NCBI RefSeq assembly: GCF_024199925.1
Contig: NZ_JANADR010000001.1
Coordinates: forward strand, 6,947,501-7,011,500
Source: Bradyrhizobium sp. CCGUVB1N3
GTDB taxonomy: Bacteria > Pseudomonadota > Alphaproteobacteria > Rhizobiales > Xanthobacteraceae
Direction: 5' to 3'
Length of the DNA stretch: 64,000 bases
The notes beneath the pieces were generated by a model. That model did not search any database. It had not been told where the DNA came from and saw only the letters and a list, made by a program, of their open reading frames with translations. Shown here in pieces: positions 1-6,849 of this stretch (positions within the stretch are counted from its first letter, which is position 1; every line of letters begins with the position of its first letter). Made by a program: the position numbers and the translations under genes.

Positions 1-1
1 C

Positions 2-523
2 CCCATCGGTGGACCCAGCGTCATGACGGCGGCACCGGGGACATGGGTTAACGGTGCCAACAATTATGTGACGAGCAATTCTGGCAATTTTTTCCCTGCC
101 AATGGCAGCACACTCTGCATCACCGGGCTGGGAATTTTTCCGGGCTCAGAAGCACCCAGCGCCGCACGCGCGCCGTTCGTGCAAAAGGATTTCCAGCAGA
201 CCTATCTGGAGTGCCAGCGCTATCTCTATCGCTGGTCTAGCACGGCATTCATCCGGCTGGGCCTTGCCTTTTGCGACACGGCGACCACCGCGCAAATGGT
301 GTTGTCATTGCCTGTTCCGATGCGAGTAACGCCAACCACGACGATTGCCAATATCGGGGGCAGCGGTGGCACGAACCCATTCACCAGCGGTGCCGTGCAG
401 GCGATTTACGCCAACATCGCACATCTTGCTTTTCAATCATCAGGCTTGACGCCCGGTCAAGTCATCCAAGTCTATGCGCCTGCGAGCACGAACGGACTTC
501 TCCAACTCGATGCGAGGATGTGA
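2..523 (+). CDS. Phage tail-fibre-like protein, 3' part
   Basis: The reading frame is open to the left edge of the window, so this is probably the C-terminal part of a longer virion appendage protein; the first internal ATG is at 23. The stretch around ITGLGIFPGSEAP followed by a Phe-Val-Gln and an LECQRYLYRW segment resembles the C-terminal domain of many phage tail fibres, where a stated offset residue run is followed by a Cys-Gln-Arg-Tyr motif. The later LPVPMRVTPT segment fits the same domain. It likely forms the distal host-recognition end of the tail. The stop overlaps the next start. The exact family is uncertain. Confidence 0.6.
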   Translation, partial: PIGGPSVMTAAPGTWVNGANNYVTSNSGNFFPANGSTLCITGLGIFPGSEAPSAARAPFVQKDFQQTYLECQRYLYRWSSTAFIRLGLAFCDTATTAQMVLSLPVPMRVTPTTTIANIGGSGGTNPFTSGAVQAIYANIAHLAFQSSGLTPGQVIQVYAPASTNGLLQLDARM

Positions 524-690
524 TGGCAGACTATCGGCTGACGACCGAGGATGAAAACGGCCCGGTGATCCGCGAGGCTGATCAAGCTAGCATTCCGGCT
601 GATCCCGCCAACTGCGACTGGATCGCCTATCAGGAGTGGCTGAAAGCTGGCAACAAGCCTGATCCTTACGCGCCGCTGCCACAGTCATGA
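523..690 (+). CDS. Small phage tail-module protein (55 aa)
   Basis: A 55-residue acidic protein whose ATG shares one base with the stop of the preceding tail gene (TGATG), so it is probably translationally coupled to it. The C-terminal half has the pattern DWIAYQEWLKAGNKPDPY (Trp, Tyr, Trp-Leu, Gly-Asn-x-Pro-Asp-Pro), which is common in small proteins placed directly after tail fibres and tail tips in phages and prophages. A role in tail assembly is a guess from position; no enzymatic motif is seen. Confidence 0.55.
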   Translation: MADYRLTTEDENGPVIREADQASIPADPANCDWIAYQEWLKAGNKPDPYAPLPQS

Positions 691-995
691 TCGATGACGA
701 CAATGAGCGGGGCGAGCGAGTCCCGGAACACATCCTCGGCGTCCTGAACATCCAGCAGGATGCGCAGAAGCACAACGTCATGAGCCTGTGGGCGATCTAC
801 GATCTGCCGGTCGATGGACGGCATGTCGCGCGGCGGTTCGAGGCCAGCGACAAGGGCGCCGGGACCCCGACGCTGACCGAAGACAGTTTGCACGGGCAGC
901 TTGAGTGGCTGCGCAGCACCCTGCGGCTCGCCGGACTGGTGTGCATCCAGCGTGAGAAACAGGACGAAGGTCGGATCATGGAGACGTGGATGTAA
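687..995 (+). CDS. Unknown phage protein (102 aa), possible helical DNA-binding fold
   Basis: Starts with an ATGA overlap on the previous gene, so the three forward genes form one coupled unit that ends at the terminator at 1027. The protein has no cysteine-rich or membrane segment. The order of an N-terminal helix, LWAIYDLP, TLTEDSLHGQLEWLRSTLRLAGLV and a basic C-terminus looks like a small winged-helix protein, but this is weak. Being last in the tail unit, it could be a morphogenesis accessory or a lysogeny cargo gene. I do not recognise the family. Confidence 0.55.
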   Translation: MIDDDNERGERVPEHILGVLNIQQDAQKHNVMSLWAIYDLPVDGRHVARRFEASDKGAGTPTLTEDSLHGQLEWLRSTLRLAGLVCIQREKQDEGRIMETWM

Positions 996-1026
996 CCATC
1001 CTCCTGTAACTGCCTCCCTGAAGCTC

Positions 1027-1053
1027 GGCCCCGCTTCGGCGGGGCCTTTTTTT
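1027..1053 (+). terminator. Rho-independent terminator ending the tail module
   Basis: A perfect 8-bp stem GGCCCCGC / GCGGGGCC with a stable TTCG tetraloop is followed by seven T residues. It lies 31 bp after the stop at 995 and abuts the 3' end of the convergent reverse-strand operon, so it separates the two phage transcription units. Confidence 0.9.
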
Positions 1054-1483
1054 ATTTGACCACGCGAAGGTGGCCACGGCGAACCAGCTCGACGGCTTCC
1101 GCATGCATCGCCTCGGCCTCGTCCCACGTCGAGCAGCGCTCCTGATAGTTGTCGTGCTTGCCGCCGAACACCATCGTCTCGAACAGGACCGGCGGATCGG
1201 CGCCGCGAAAATTGTGGTTCAACCCAAGGAAGACGGTCGAGACGTGAACGTCGCGGAGGAAGGTCTCATCAACGCGCCACGGGTCGACGCCGTGCTGTCT
1301 CTTGAGGCTGAAGCGCTCGGCCATGGCGTTGGCCCATTCGATGGGGCTTTCGAGCCTGACAGGCGTGTGGCCGATAAGGCGGTAGCAGCCAAGCAGATTT
1401 AACGCTTTTGACAGCGCGTCGACATGCTCGATCTCGATCCGCTCGATATGCGGGAAGTGGAGAATGTTGTCGTCGTCGGGCAT
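1052..1483 (-). CDS. Conserved-type phage hypothetical protein (143 aa)
   Basis: Last gene of the six-gene reverse-strand prophage operon that starts near 3661. The C-terminal half contains STVFLGLNHNF, PPVLFETMVFGG and a Trp-Asp-Glu-Ala-Glu-Ala-Met-His run, a pattern I associate with unnamed proteins found repeatedly in phages of Actinobacteria and Alphaproteobacteria. No catalytic signature is evident. The ATG at 1483 is 6 bp after the stop of the 57-aa gene. Function unknown. Confidence 0.65.
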   Translation of the reverse strand: MPDDDNILHFPHIERIEIEHVDALSKALNLLGCYRLIGHTPVRLESPIEWANAMAERFSLKRQHGVDPWRVDETFLRDVHVSTVFLGLNHNFRGADPPVLFETMVFGGKHDNYQERCSTWDEAEAMHAEAVELVRRGHLRVVK

Positions 1484-1489
1484 CTTGGA

Positions 1490-1663
1490 TCAGCTCCCTT
1501 CGCCACCCGGCTCCTTTTTCGGGAGGCGCTGCGCGGTCTTCAGCGCTTCCTGCAGCAACAGCAGGGCGTCGTCCGTCCTGCCGTGCCGCAGCCTCGACAG
1601 CCCGCTGACGAGCAGGCTATCGAGACGATCTGCGAGTTCGTCGATCTCTTCCTGCTCCGTCAT
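1490..1663 (-). CDS. Small helical prophage protein (57 aa)
   Basis: A short gene that length filters miss. It reads MTEQEEIDELADRL at the N-terminus and then an Ala/Leu-rich helix (DDALLLLQEALKTAQRL) before a short Lys/Gly tail. Its ATG lies inside the stop of the upstream 105-aa gene (ATGA overlap at 1660-1663) and the next gene begins 6 bp downstream, so position strongly supports it as a real coupled gene. It is predicted to be almost entirely alpha-helical and soluble. Function unknown. Confidence 0.6.
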   Translation of the reverse strand: MTEQEEIDELADRLDSLLVSGLSRLRHGRTDDALLLLQEALKTAQRLPKKEPGGEGS

Positions 1664-1977
1664 TCCTCTTCCTCCAACCTCCCGAACTGGGCCAGCAGCG
1701 TGCGGCGCCGCTCGGCGCCGGGGCTAAGGTTCTGTGAAAGGTTCATCGTCCGCGCGACCTCCATAATCTGGGCGAGCTGGCTGTGGGCCTCCTGAAGCGC
1801 GTCGAGCAGCTCAGTGATGCTCGACATCGGCCCATTGAGAACCTTAACGGCCTTGCGCGTCGCCTCCTCCTGCCGACGGATCAGCGCGTCGTTCAAGGGT
1901 CGCTTCTCCGGAAAGGCGTGCGGGTCGATCTCGCGGGCCGCCTGGGCCACAGCTTCGTCTCGGTCGGTAGTCTTCAT
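1660..1977 (-). CDS. Prophage coiled-coil protein (105 aa)
   Basis: A soluble helical protein with a probable coiled coil across roughly residues 30-80 (ATRKAVKVLNGPMSSITELL and ALQEAHSQLAQIMEVARTM) and an acidic C-terminal end. A clear ribosome binding site, GGAGGACGGGGAA, precedes the ATG. It overlaps the 57-aa gene by 4 bp. It lies 63 bp downstream of the XRE regulator in the same operon. No known family recognised. Confidence 0.6.
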   Translation of the reverse strand: MKTTDRDEAVAQAAREIDPHAFPEKRPLNDALIRRQEEATRKAVKVLNGPMSSITELLDALQEAHSQLAQIMEVARTMNLSQNLSPGAERRRTLLAQFGRLEEEE

Positions 1978-2040
1978 TTCCCCGTCCTCCTAGAACCATG
2001 TGCTTTGATCTCCTTTGATGAGTAAAATGCTCCCCCGCGA

Positions 2041-2418
2041 TTATCGGCGCGCTCCTTTCTTGGCGTGGCCGTTGCGGCCTTTTTTCTTCGCCATCGTCTC
2101 CTTGTAGGCTTTCCACTCCCCGCGCGCCTGCGGGATCGCCGCCTCGTAATCCGGCTTCTCTGTGCGCACGAGGTCGTATCGAAAGCCCATCGCCGCTGCC
2201 ATTTTGGCGAAGGTCGCGTGTTGCGGCCGCCTTGTTTTCCCGTTGATAAGATTTTTCACCGTCGAGGTCGCGAGACCGCCCAGCACGGCGAGGTCGCTCT
2301 CCTTGATCCGCTCCTTGTTGAAAATGCCCCGGTAGCGGTCGCATTCCGGATCGCGCTCGACAGCATTGTAAACGCGCGTCGCCCAGACCATGCGCGAGTT
2401 GTGACCGATCTTAACCAT
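2041..2418 (-). CDS. XRE-family helix-turn-helix regulator of the prophage
   Basis: A 125-aa protein with a lambda-repressor-like helix-turn-helix at about residues 38-76 (SDLAVLGGLATSTVKNLING followed by TRRPQHATFAKMAAAMGF), the usual layout of a Cro/CI-type fold in which the second recognition helix contains STVKNLI. The C-terminus is strongly basic. It overlaps the 3' end of the upstream 224-aa gene by 8 bp. In this position it is the best candidate for a prophage repressor or Cro-like switch protein, but its target is not known. Confidence 0.75.
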   Translation of the reverse strand: MVKIGHNSRMVWATRVYNAVERDPECDRYRGIFNKERIKESDLAVLGGLATSTVKNLINGKTRRPQHATFAKMAAAMGFRYDLVRTEKPDYEAAIPQARGEWKAYKETMAKKKGRNGHAKKGARR

Positions 2419-3085
2419 GGGCCGGCGCCTCGATTGCGGTGCCGTTCAGCGCCTTCGGCGCGAGCTTCGCCTTCGGCTTCTGCGCGGCCTTTCTTGCCTT
2501 GGCGAGCGGCATGTATTCGCCCGAGCCGGACGGCCCGGTGCGCTTGATCAGCTTCTGCTTGGCCATCTTGTCGAGGATCGGACTGACAGAGTGCGGGTTG
2601 CGGCCGTGCTCGCGGAACAGGTCTTTCAGTTGCGCGGTATTGAAGTGCTTGCGGCCACGGATGAAGCGGCGGATGTCCTCGGTGCCGCTCGATTCGTGCC
2701 CGCCTGGCTTGGCGTGCGCCAGCGCCTTCACGTCAGAGCGAGCGTAGTTGCTGCCAGCGAGCTTTTTCAGCAGACCTTTCTCGACCAGAACCTTCGCTGC
2801 AGTGTAGCAGGACGCAGGCGAGCGACTGTTAGCGCGGAAGTGCGCGACGGCTTCCTTGATCGGGAACGTCGGATGTTCCATCGTCCATTCGCCAAGGAAG
2901 TCCTCGGCCTTGACGTCGTGCTTCTTGTTGCCAGCGAAGGCGAGCGTGTCGGTCACCAGCTCATGGCCGACGACTTTCAGGCCCGCCTGCTCCATCTTGA
3001 CGAGCATCGCGCCGAGTTCGGGCACTTCGCATTCGGAAATGACCCTGAATTTGTAGATTGCTGGTACTTGCTTTCGTGCTGCCAT
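2411..3085 (-). CDS. Prophage protein with two winged-helix-like segments (224 aa)
   Basis: Two stretches look like winged helices: residues ~78-120 (FRANSRSPASCYTAAKVLVE then KGLLKKLAGSNYARSD) and ~135-190 (IRRFIRGRKHFNTAQLKDLF then HSVSPILDKMAKQKLIKR), the latter ending in a basic Lys/Ala-rich tail. This suggests a DNA-binding accessory protein. It starts 12 bp after the CxxCxxCC gene stop and overlaps the XRE gene, consistent with a single transcript. The family is not recognised. Confidence 0.6.
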   Translation of the reverse strand: MAARKQVPAIYKFRVISECEVPELGAMLVKMEQAGLKVVGHELVTDTLAFAGNKKHDVKAEDFLGEWTMEHPTFPIKEAVAHFRANSRSPASCYTAAKVLVEKGLLKKLAGSNYARSDVKALAHAKPGGHESSGTEDIRRFIRGRKHFNTAQLKDLFREHGRNPHSVSPILDKMAKQKLIKRTGPSGSGEYMPLAKARKAAQKPKAKLAPKALNGTAIEAPAHG

Positions 3086-3097
3086 TGGCGGTTTCCC

Positions 3098-3661
3098 TCA
3101 CTGTTGGAACTTCATGGTGGCCTTGCCGAGGGCGGCCTCGACCTCGGCGAAGCTGTGGCCGGCGCCCGCGCGCATCCCGGTTTTGATCTCGTGCCACTCG
3201 CCGCTCTTGTCGAATGGCGGCGCGAAGATCACCCAGGCGTCGCGTTCATTGAACCGGATCAACGCAGCGATGCCCTGCTCGGCGCGGCGGATAAGCCAGT
3301 GCCGCAGGGCGGGATCGCGATGGGCGTCGGGGTGCTTGGGATCAACCCAGATCTGAACGACCTGAATGTGTTGCGGCTCGCTGCCGTCGTCCGGCTTGAT
3401 CGTGATGAAGTCCGGCATGAGATCGAGCACGTAGTGCGATCTATCGGGGCGGGACAAATCGGCGGCGTCGTCGTTGACGAGCCAGCGGCAATTCCAGAGC
3501 GCGCACTCACGCGGAAATCTCGCAGTGCGATATATCGTGCAGCCCTTGTGGAATTTCTGGAAGCGGCAGGCGGTGCCCGCAGGCTTCGAAAGCGAAACCA
3601 CGGGGACCAATTTACAGCAAAGCTGACACTCACCGCATTGCCGCATGACAATGACGCTCAC
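3098..3661 (-). CDS. YkgJ-type CxxCxxCC cysteine-cluster protein in prophage operon
   Basis: The N-terminus carries CGECQLCC, the CxxCxxCC signature of the YkgJ / zinc- or iron-sulfur-binding cluster family, followed by further cysteines (ACRFQKFHKGCTIY, ECALWNC) that would complete a metal site. The rest of the 187-aa protein is an alpha/beta extension. The listed start is a GTG at 3661; an ATG five codons later (3646) is equally possible, and neither has a strong ribosome binding site. First gene of the reverse-strand operon, downstream of the lux-box-like site at 3811. Bacterial homologues are poorly characterised; the phage role is unknown. Confidence 0.7.
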   Translation of the reverse strand: MSVIVMRQCGECQLCCKLVPVVSLSKPAGTACRFQKFHKGCTIYRTARFPRECALWNCRWLVNDDAADLSRPDRSHYVLDLMPDFITIKPDDGSEPQHIQVVQIWVDPKHPDAHRDPALRHWLIRRAEQGIAALIRFNERDAWVIFAPPFDKSGEWHEIKTGMRAGAGHSFAEVEAALGKATMKFQQ

Positions 3662-3746
3662 CCGATTAGACGTTCACCACACCACGGCTTGCTCGGCAGT
3701 TTTTGATTCTGCTCTTGGTTGCCGTTGATGACACTTCCCTTACGGA

Positions 3747-3774
3747 ATTGTGGCTGTTGTGGGCCAGCTGTCCG
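3747..3774 (+). repeat. 28-bp direct repeat, copy 1 (upstream of the CxxCxxCC operon)
   Basis: ATTGTGGCTGTTGTGGGCCA plus GCTGTCCG. This matches 4584-4611 at 27 of 28 positions in the same orientation. It contains GCTG-N8-CAGC and ends in a CTGTCCG half-site similar to the arms of the palindrome at 3811. It lies 86 bp upstream of the operon start at 3661, in the leader or promoter of the reverse-strand prophage operon. Probably a regulator-binding site. Confidence 0.8.
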
Positions 3775-3810
3775 CAAAGTTTTCGAAGTGCGTTTTTATT
3801 TGCGTATCGC

Positions 3811-3830
3811 AACTGTCGGAAGCGACAGTT
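3811..3830. promoter_or_regulatory. lux-box-like 20-bp palindrome
   Basis: AACTGTCG-GAAG-CGACAGTT is a perfect 8-bp inverted repeat with a 4-bp spacer. It fits the generic lux box layout NNCTG-N10-CAGNN exactly, including the 20-bp length. It lies 10 bp past the stop of the LuxR-type gene and 150 bp upstream of the six-gene prophage operon. No T-run follows on either strand, so it is not a good terminator. Likely operator for the LuxR protein encoded next to it; binding is inferred, not shown. Confidence 0.6.
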
Positions 3831-3840
3831 GACACGCCGA

Positions 3841-4563
3841 TCACGGCTCGATGAATCCATTGCGCCGCGCGATCGCTATCGCTTGCGTGCGGTTGATGGC
3901 GTCAAGCTTGCGCATGCTATTGCTGACGTGCCATCGGACCGTCCGCTCGCTGATGTGGAGTCGTCCGGCGATTTGATCCGTCGTCAGGAACATTGCCGCC
4001 AGCGTCAGTATCTCGCGCTCGCGCTCGTTCAGCGGGTTTTCGATTTCGACAGAGGCGCCGTCAATTTGCATGATGCGATCAAACGCATATTGCGCCGACA
4101 GGTGCAGCGCGGGCCAAAAATCGTCGGACAAATGAAATTCTGCGCCGCCAAACCAGATTTGCCCGAGCCGACCAAGGCGCCTTGAATTGACCGGAATCAC
4201 AACACCGTCGACCAAACCAGCCTCGCGACATGCCTCCACAGCTTTGACTGCGCGAGGCTCGCGCTCGGGATCGAACGGCGCCTCCTTCTGCCAGCGAAAG
4301 GGAAAAAGCGCGGTGCGGACTTTACGCATCGCCGGATCGTCCTTGACGTAATCCTGCTCGGTGTAGTGCTCGATAAAGCCCGCAGGAAATCGCGAAGCCA
4401 ACGTCACCTCATTGAAGCTTTCCGTGGCCGACGGGAGGAAACTGAGGCAATAGTGCGAAATGCCCTCATCATTCAGCATGCGCTCCAGCGCGCGCATGAT
4501 TTCGTCCGCAGACGAGAGCTGACCAGCGTGCTCAAGAAAATAGTTCGCGCGGCGCCAAGGCAT
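3841..4563 (-). CDS. Solo LuxR-type quorum-sensing regulator in prophage
   Basis: A 240-aa protein with the full LuxR layout. An N-terminal autoinducer-binding domain (~20-165) has the pocket residues Tyr67, Asp76-Pro77 and Trp91 at the expected spacing, but Phe63 where Trp is usual. A C-terminal GerE/LuxR helix-turn-helix (~178-240) has LNEREREILTLAA and SERTVRWHVSNSMRKL, with Phe192 in place of the common Gly. It should activate or repress transcription in response to an acyl-homoserine lactone or a related signal. No luxI partner is in the window, so it is a solo receptor. A 28-bp repeat lies 21 bp upstream of its ATG. Confidence 0.85.
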   Translation of the reverse strand: MPWRRANYFLEHAGQLSSADEIMRALERMLNDEGISHYCLSFLPSATESFNEVTLASRFPAGFIEHYTEQDYVKDDPAMRKVRTALFPFRWQKEAPFDPEREPRAVKAVEACREAGLVDGVVIPVNSRRLGRLGQIWFGGAEFHLSDDFWPALHLSAQYAFDRIMQIDGASVEIENPLNEREREILTLAAMFLTTDQIAGRLHISERTVRWHVSNSMRKLDAINRTQAIAIARRNGFIEP

Positions 4564-4583
4564 CAGAAAACTTTCCCAACATG

Positions 4584-4611
4584 ATTGAGGCTGTTGTGGG
4601 CCAGCTGTCCG
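4584..4611 (+). repeat. 28-bp direct repeat, copy 2 (upstream of luxR)
   Basis: Second copy of the repeat at 3747, differing only at the fifth base. It begins 21 bp upstream of the luxR start codon, a position suited to an operator or a leader element controlling that gene. The two copies bracket the luxR gene and each precedes a reverse-strand prophage transcription unit. Confidence 0.8.
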
Positions 4612-4651
4612 GAAATCTGAAGATGGGGGAAGTCCCCACTCTTGCCGATGT

Positions 4652-5068
4652 TTAATGTTTGCGCCTGACGGCTCGGATGTCGTCCGCTGCCTTCTCGACC
4701 ATATCGGCCAAGCGATCCCAGTCGACGCGACCCTCCTTTACGATCAAGCCATAGAGGGGAATGCTGCCGTCCACAGCGTCGACAATTTCGGCTTTGACCA
4801 GGTAGTCGAGAGTGTCGCGCGCGACGCGGCGATCAATTGCCAGCTCTTTCGCAATCTGGCTGACGTTGAGCCGTTTGCCTTCGCCTTGCGGATCGTTTGC
4901 GGCGATCGAGAAAGCGACCAAGTGGTCGGTCGTCATCGCGGCGGGTGAGTGGTTGTTGCGCCGGTAGCCAGCGTGAATGAGGCGCACCCAGTCGATGGCC
5001 AATCGCGCGAGGATCGAGACCACCTTCAGCTTGGTGACGTAATCGGGCGTGCGAGGAGAGGCTTCCAT
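4652..5068 (-). CDS. Small helix-turn-helix prophage protein (138 aa)
   Basis: The middle of the protein (RLNVSQIAKELAIDRRVARD then TLDYLVKAEIV) looks like a winged helix-turn-helix of the MarR/replication-initiator type, preceded by a helical N-terminus. The ATG at 5068 is chosen because GGAGGGTTGCAA sits 7 bp upstream; a TTG two codons earlier is possible. It lies between the integrase and luxR on the same strand. It could act as an excision or early regulator. Family not named. Confidence 0.65.
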   Translation of the reverse strand: MEASPRTPDYVTKLKVVSILARLAIDWVRLIHAGYRRNNHSPAAMTTDHLVAFSIAANDPQGEGKRLNVSQIAKELAIDRRVARDTLDYLVKAEIVDAVDGSIPLYGLIVKEGRVDWDRLADMVEKAADDIRAVRRKH

Positions 5069-5248
5069 TTGCAACCCTCCTTACGGTTTCGCGCCCGCGC
5101 CGTTCGCGCCCCACAGGCGCCCACACGCGCGTTTGGGCGCTCGCGGCGCCCGTACCTGCGTCAATTTGCGTAAACCCCTGTGTGGCCCGGAGTTTCCCGG
5201 TAAACGCGAAATAAAACGGCCACCGGGTAGCTGTTCCTATCCCGGGCC

Positions 5249-5275
5249 AAAAAAGCCCGCCAGAGCGGCGGGCTT
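5249..5275 (-). terminator. Rho-independent terminator after the integrase
   Basis: On the reverse strand, GCCCGCC and GGCGGGC form a 7-bp stem with a 5-nt loop followed by six T residues. It begins 23 bp after the integrase stop codon, so integrase and the downstream helix-turn-helix gene are probably separate transcripts. Confidence 0.85.
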
Positions 5276-5297
5276 GTGGTTTTGGCTTTGGGTTCCC

Positions 5298-6671
5298 TTA
5301 CGCTGCGAACGGCAGGACCTGCGCGCCCTTGCGGATCGCGTCGAGCCGGTCGGCCCAGAACTGCATCAGCTCGATCCGCTCGGGCAACCTGTCGTCGCGG
5401 TCGTAGATCGCGCGGGTCGAGGCGTCGAGCCGATCCTGCTGCATCTCGACCAGCGCCGTCTCGAACCGGCGGCGCCCGCCAGCGACGCGCTCGCGGTTGA
5501 GCATGGTCGAGGCAGTCGAACGCCATCCGTGGCCACAGTGGGTGCCCTTATAGCCGAGATCGTGCAGCGCGTCGTTGATCGTGCCCTTCGCGATCCTGCC
5601 GCTCGACGCCTTGCGCTTGGCCGTGGCCGGACGATCCACGCCGGGAAACAGGAAGCGCGAGTGCCCGGTGATCTCCTTCAGCTCGCGCAGGATCGCGACC
5701 GCCTGCTTCGGCAGCGGCACGATATAGTCGTCCTTCGGTTTGTTGGTCGCGGCGCGCTCGGTCCGCATCTTGAGCTTGGCGAACGGCACGATCCAGAAGC
5801 CCGCGTCGAGATCGAACTCCTTCCATTCGGCCATCTCGAGTGTGCCCGGACGCACGAAGACGTAGGGCAGCAGCTGCAGCGCAAAGCGCACAAGCCTGCG
5901 TCGCCTTGGCGTACCCTGCGTGGCCAACGTCTCGTAGTCGTCGATCCGCTGCAGCAGATCGGCGAGGCCGGTCGCCTCGGTGATCGCGGGGCGGTTCTTG
6001 GTCTGGTGCGGCGCGAATCCTTCCGAGGCGCTGATGCCGTCGAAGGGCGAGACCAGCTGGTGCGGCCAGTGGTTGTTGGCGCGGCCCCAGCTGATGGCCT
6101 TTTGCGCCACTTCGATCAGGCGGCGCCGCGTCTCGAAATTGAAGTGCTTGAGCATCGGCTGAAGGTGGCGATAGGTGACCAGCTTGGTCTCGACGCTGCC
6201 GAAGCCAGCAATCTTGCCCTCGGGGCTGTCGAAGCCGTCGCAGAGATATTCGGCCATCTTCTTGTCGCGGCCGACGCTCGACGGCGCCATGTGCAGCCGC
6301 GTGTTGCGATAGGCCGTGATGGTATCAAGGAAGAAAGGGCCGCCGGGTTTCTCCTCGGGAGCGGCCTCGGCCTTGCGCCGCTTCTCGACCGGGTCGATCC
6401 CGGCCTTCACGTCCGCCTTGGCCTGCTTGAGCGCGGCAGCAGCGGCCTCGGCGTTGGTCTCGGGAAACGAGCCGATGGCGAACGTCCGGCGTGCGCCCTT
6501 GAAGGCATAGTCCCAGCGCCAGAGCTTTGCGCTGTTCGGCTTGACGAGGACGTAGAGGCCCTTGGCGATCTTTTGCTTGTAGCTCCTGGTCGCGAGGGGC
6601 TTCAGCTCCTCCACGGCCTTGTCGATTTCGGCAGCCGTCAGCCCCAAGCTGCCTTTCTTCCTGCGCGGCAT
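5298..6671 (-). CDS. int: P4-type tyrosine recombinase / prophage integrase
   Basis: A 457-aa site-specific recombinase. The N-terminal ~90 residues match the arm-DNA-binding DUF4102 domain of P4-like integrases (LTAAEIDKAVEELKP, YVLVKPNSAKLWRWDYAFKG). The catalytic domain shows Arg274 (VRPGTLEM), His381-x-x-Arg384 (HGWRSTAS) and Tyr423 (AIYDRDDRLPER). The usual Leu-Ala-His motif between them reads Leu-Val-Glu. The ATG at 6671 follows AAAGGA; an upstream in-frame ATG at 6761 is judged an extension. It catalyses integration and excision and marks the right boundary of the prophage. No tRNA gene is visible beside it, so the attachment site is not identified. Confidence 0.9.
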   Translation of the reverse strand: MPRRKKGSLGLTAAEIDKAVEELKPLATRSYKQKIAKGLYVLVKPNSAKLWRWDYAFKGARRTFAIGSFPETNAEAAAAALKQAKADVKAGIDPVEKRRKAEAAPEEKPGGPFFLDTITAYRNTRLHMAPSSVGRDKKMAEYLCDGFDSPEGKIAGFGSVETKLVTYRHLQPMLKHFNFETRRRLIEVAQKAISWGRANNHWPHQLVSPFDGISASEGFAPHQTKNRPAITEATGLADLLQRIDDYETLATQGTPRRRRLVRFALQLLPYVFVRPGTLEMAEWKEFDLDAGFWIVPFAKLKMRTERAATNKPKDDYIVPLPKQAVAILRELKEITGHSRFLFPGVDRPATAKRKASSGRIAKGTINDALHDLGYKGTHCGHGWRSTASTMLNRERVAGGRRRFETALVEMQQDRLDASTRAIYDRDDRLPERIELMQFWADRLDAIRKGAQVLPFAA

Positions 6672-6690
6672 TGCGTTGATCCTTTCCGGT

Positions 6691-6711
6691 CGGTACCGTG
6701 TTTCGGTACCG
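6691..6711. promoter_or_regulatory. Tandem CGGTACCG palindromes upstream of integrase
   Basis: Two copies of the self-complementary octamer CGGTACCG are separated by TGTTT and end 20 bp upstream of the integrase ATG. Paired palindromes at this position suggest an operator or the core/arm sites of the recombinase. No binding partner can be named. Confidence 0.5.
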
Positions 6712-6724
6712 CGTTTTGCGTTGA

Positions 6725-6750
6725 AACCCCTCGAAAGGTTTCGAAGGGTT
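6725..6750. repeat. 12-bp inverted repeat upstream of integrase
   Basis: AACCCCTCGAAA and TTTCGAAGGGTT form a near-perfect inverted repeat with a 2-bp centre (one mismatch). It lies 54 bp upstream of the integrase start. It could be an integrase arm site, an attachment-site element or a promoter operator. Confidence 0.5.
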
Positions 6751-6849
6751 GTGAACGCCACATAACGAAATGTCCGGAGAGTTCAACATGTTGGCGGCCG
6801 GATTGAACGAATGCGGAAGCCAGCGAAACGTAAATAATGGCCTTCCTTA

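Noticed and set aside
1844..1998. A small reverse frame (MVLGGRGNEDY...) with AAAGGAGA in front
   Set aside because: The Shine-Dalgarno match is good, but the product is Gly/Arg/Pro-rich, lies inside the 105-aa gene in another frame, and looks like chance.
3811..3830. The palindrome read as a terminator for luxR
   Set aside because: No T-run follows on the reverse strand (GCGATACGC comes next), and its 20-bp lux-box spacing fits an operator better.
5049..6806. A 585-aa forward frame over the integrase
   Set aside because: The reverse strand carries the integrase with intact catalytic residues; the forward frame is a shadow.
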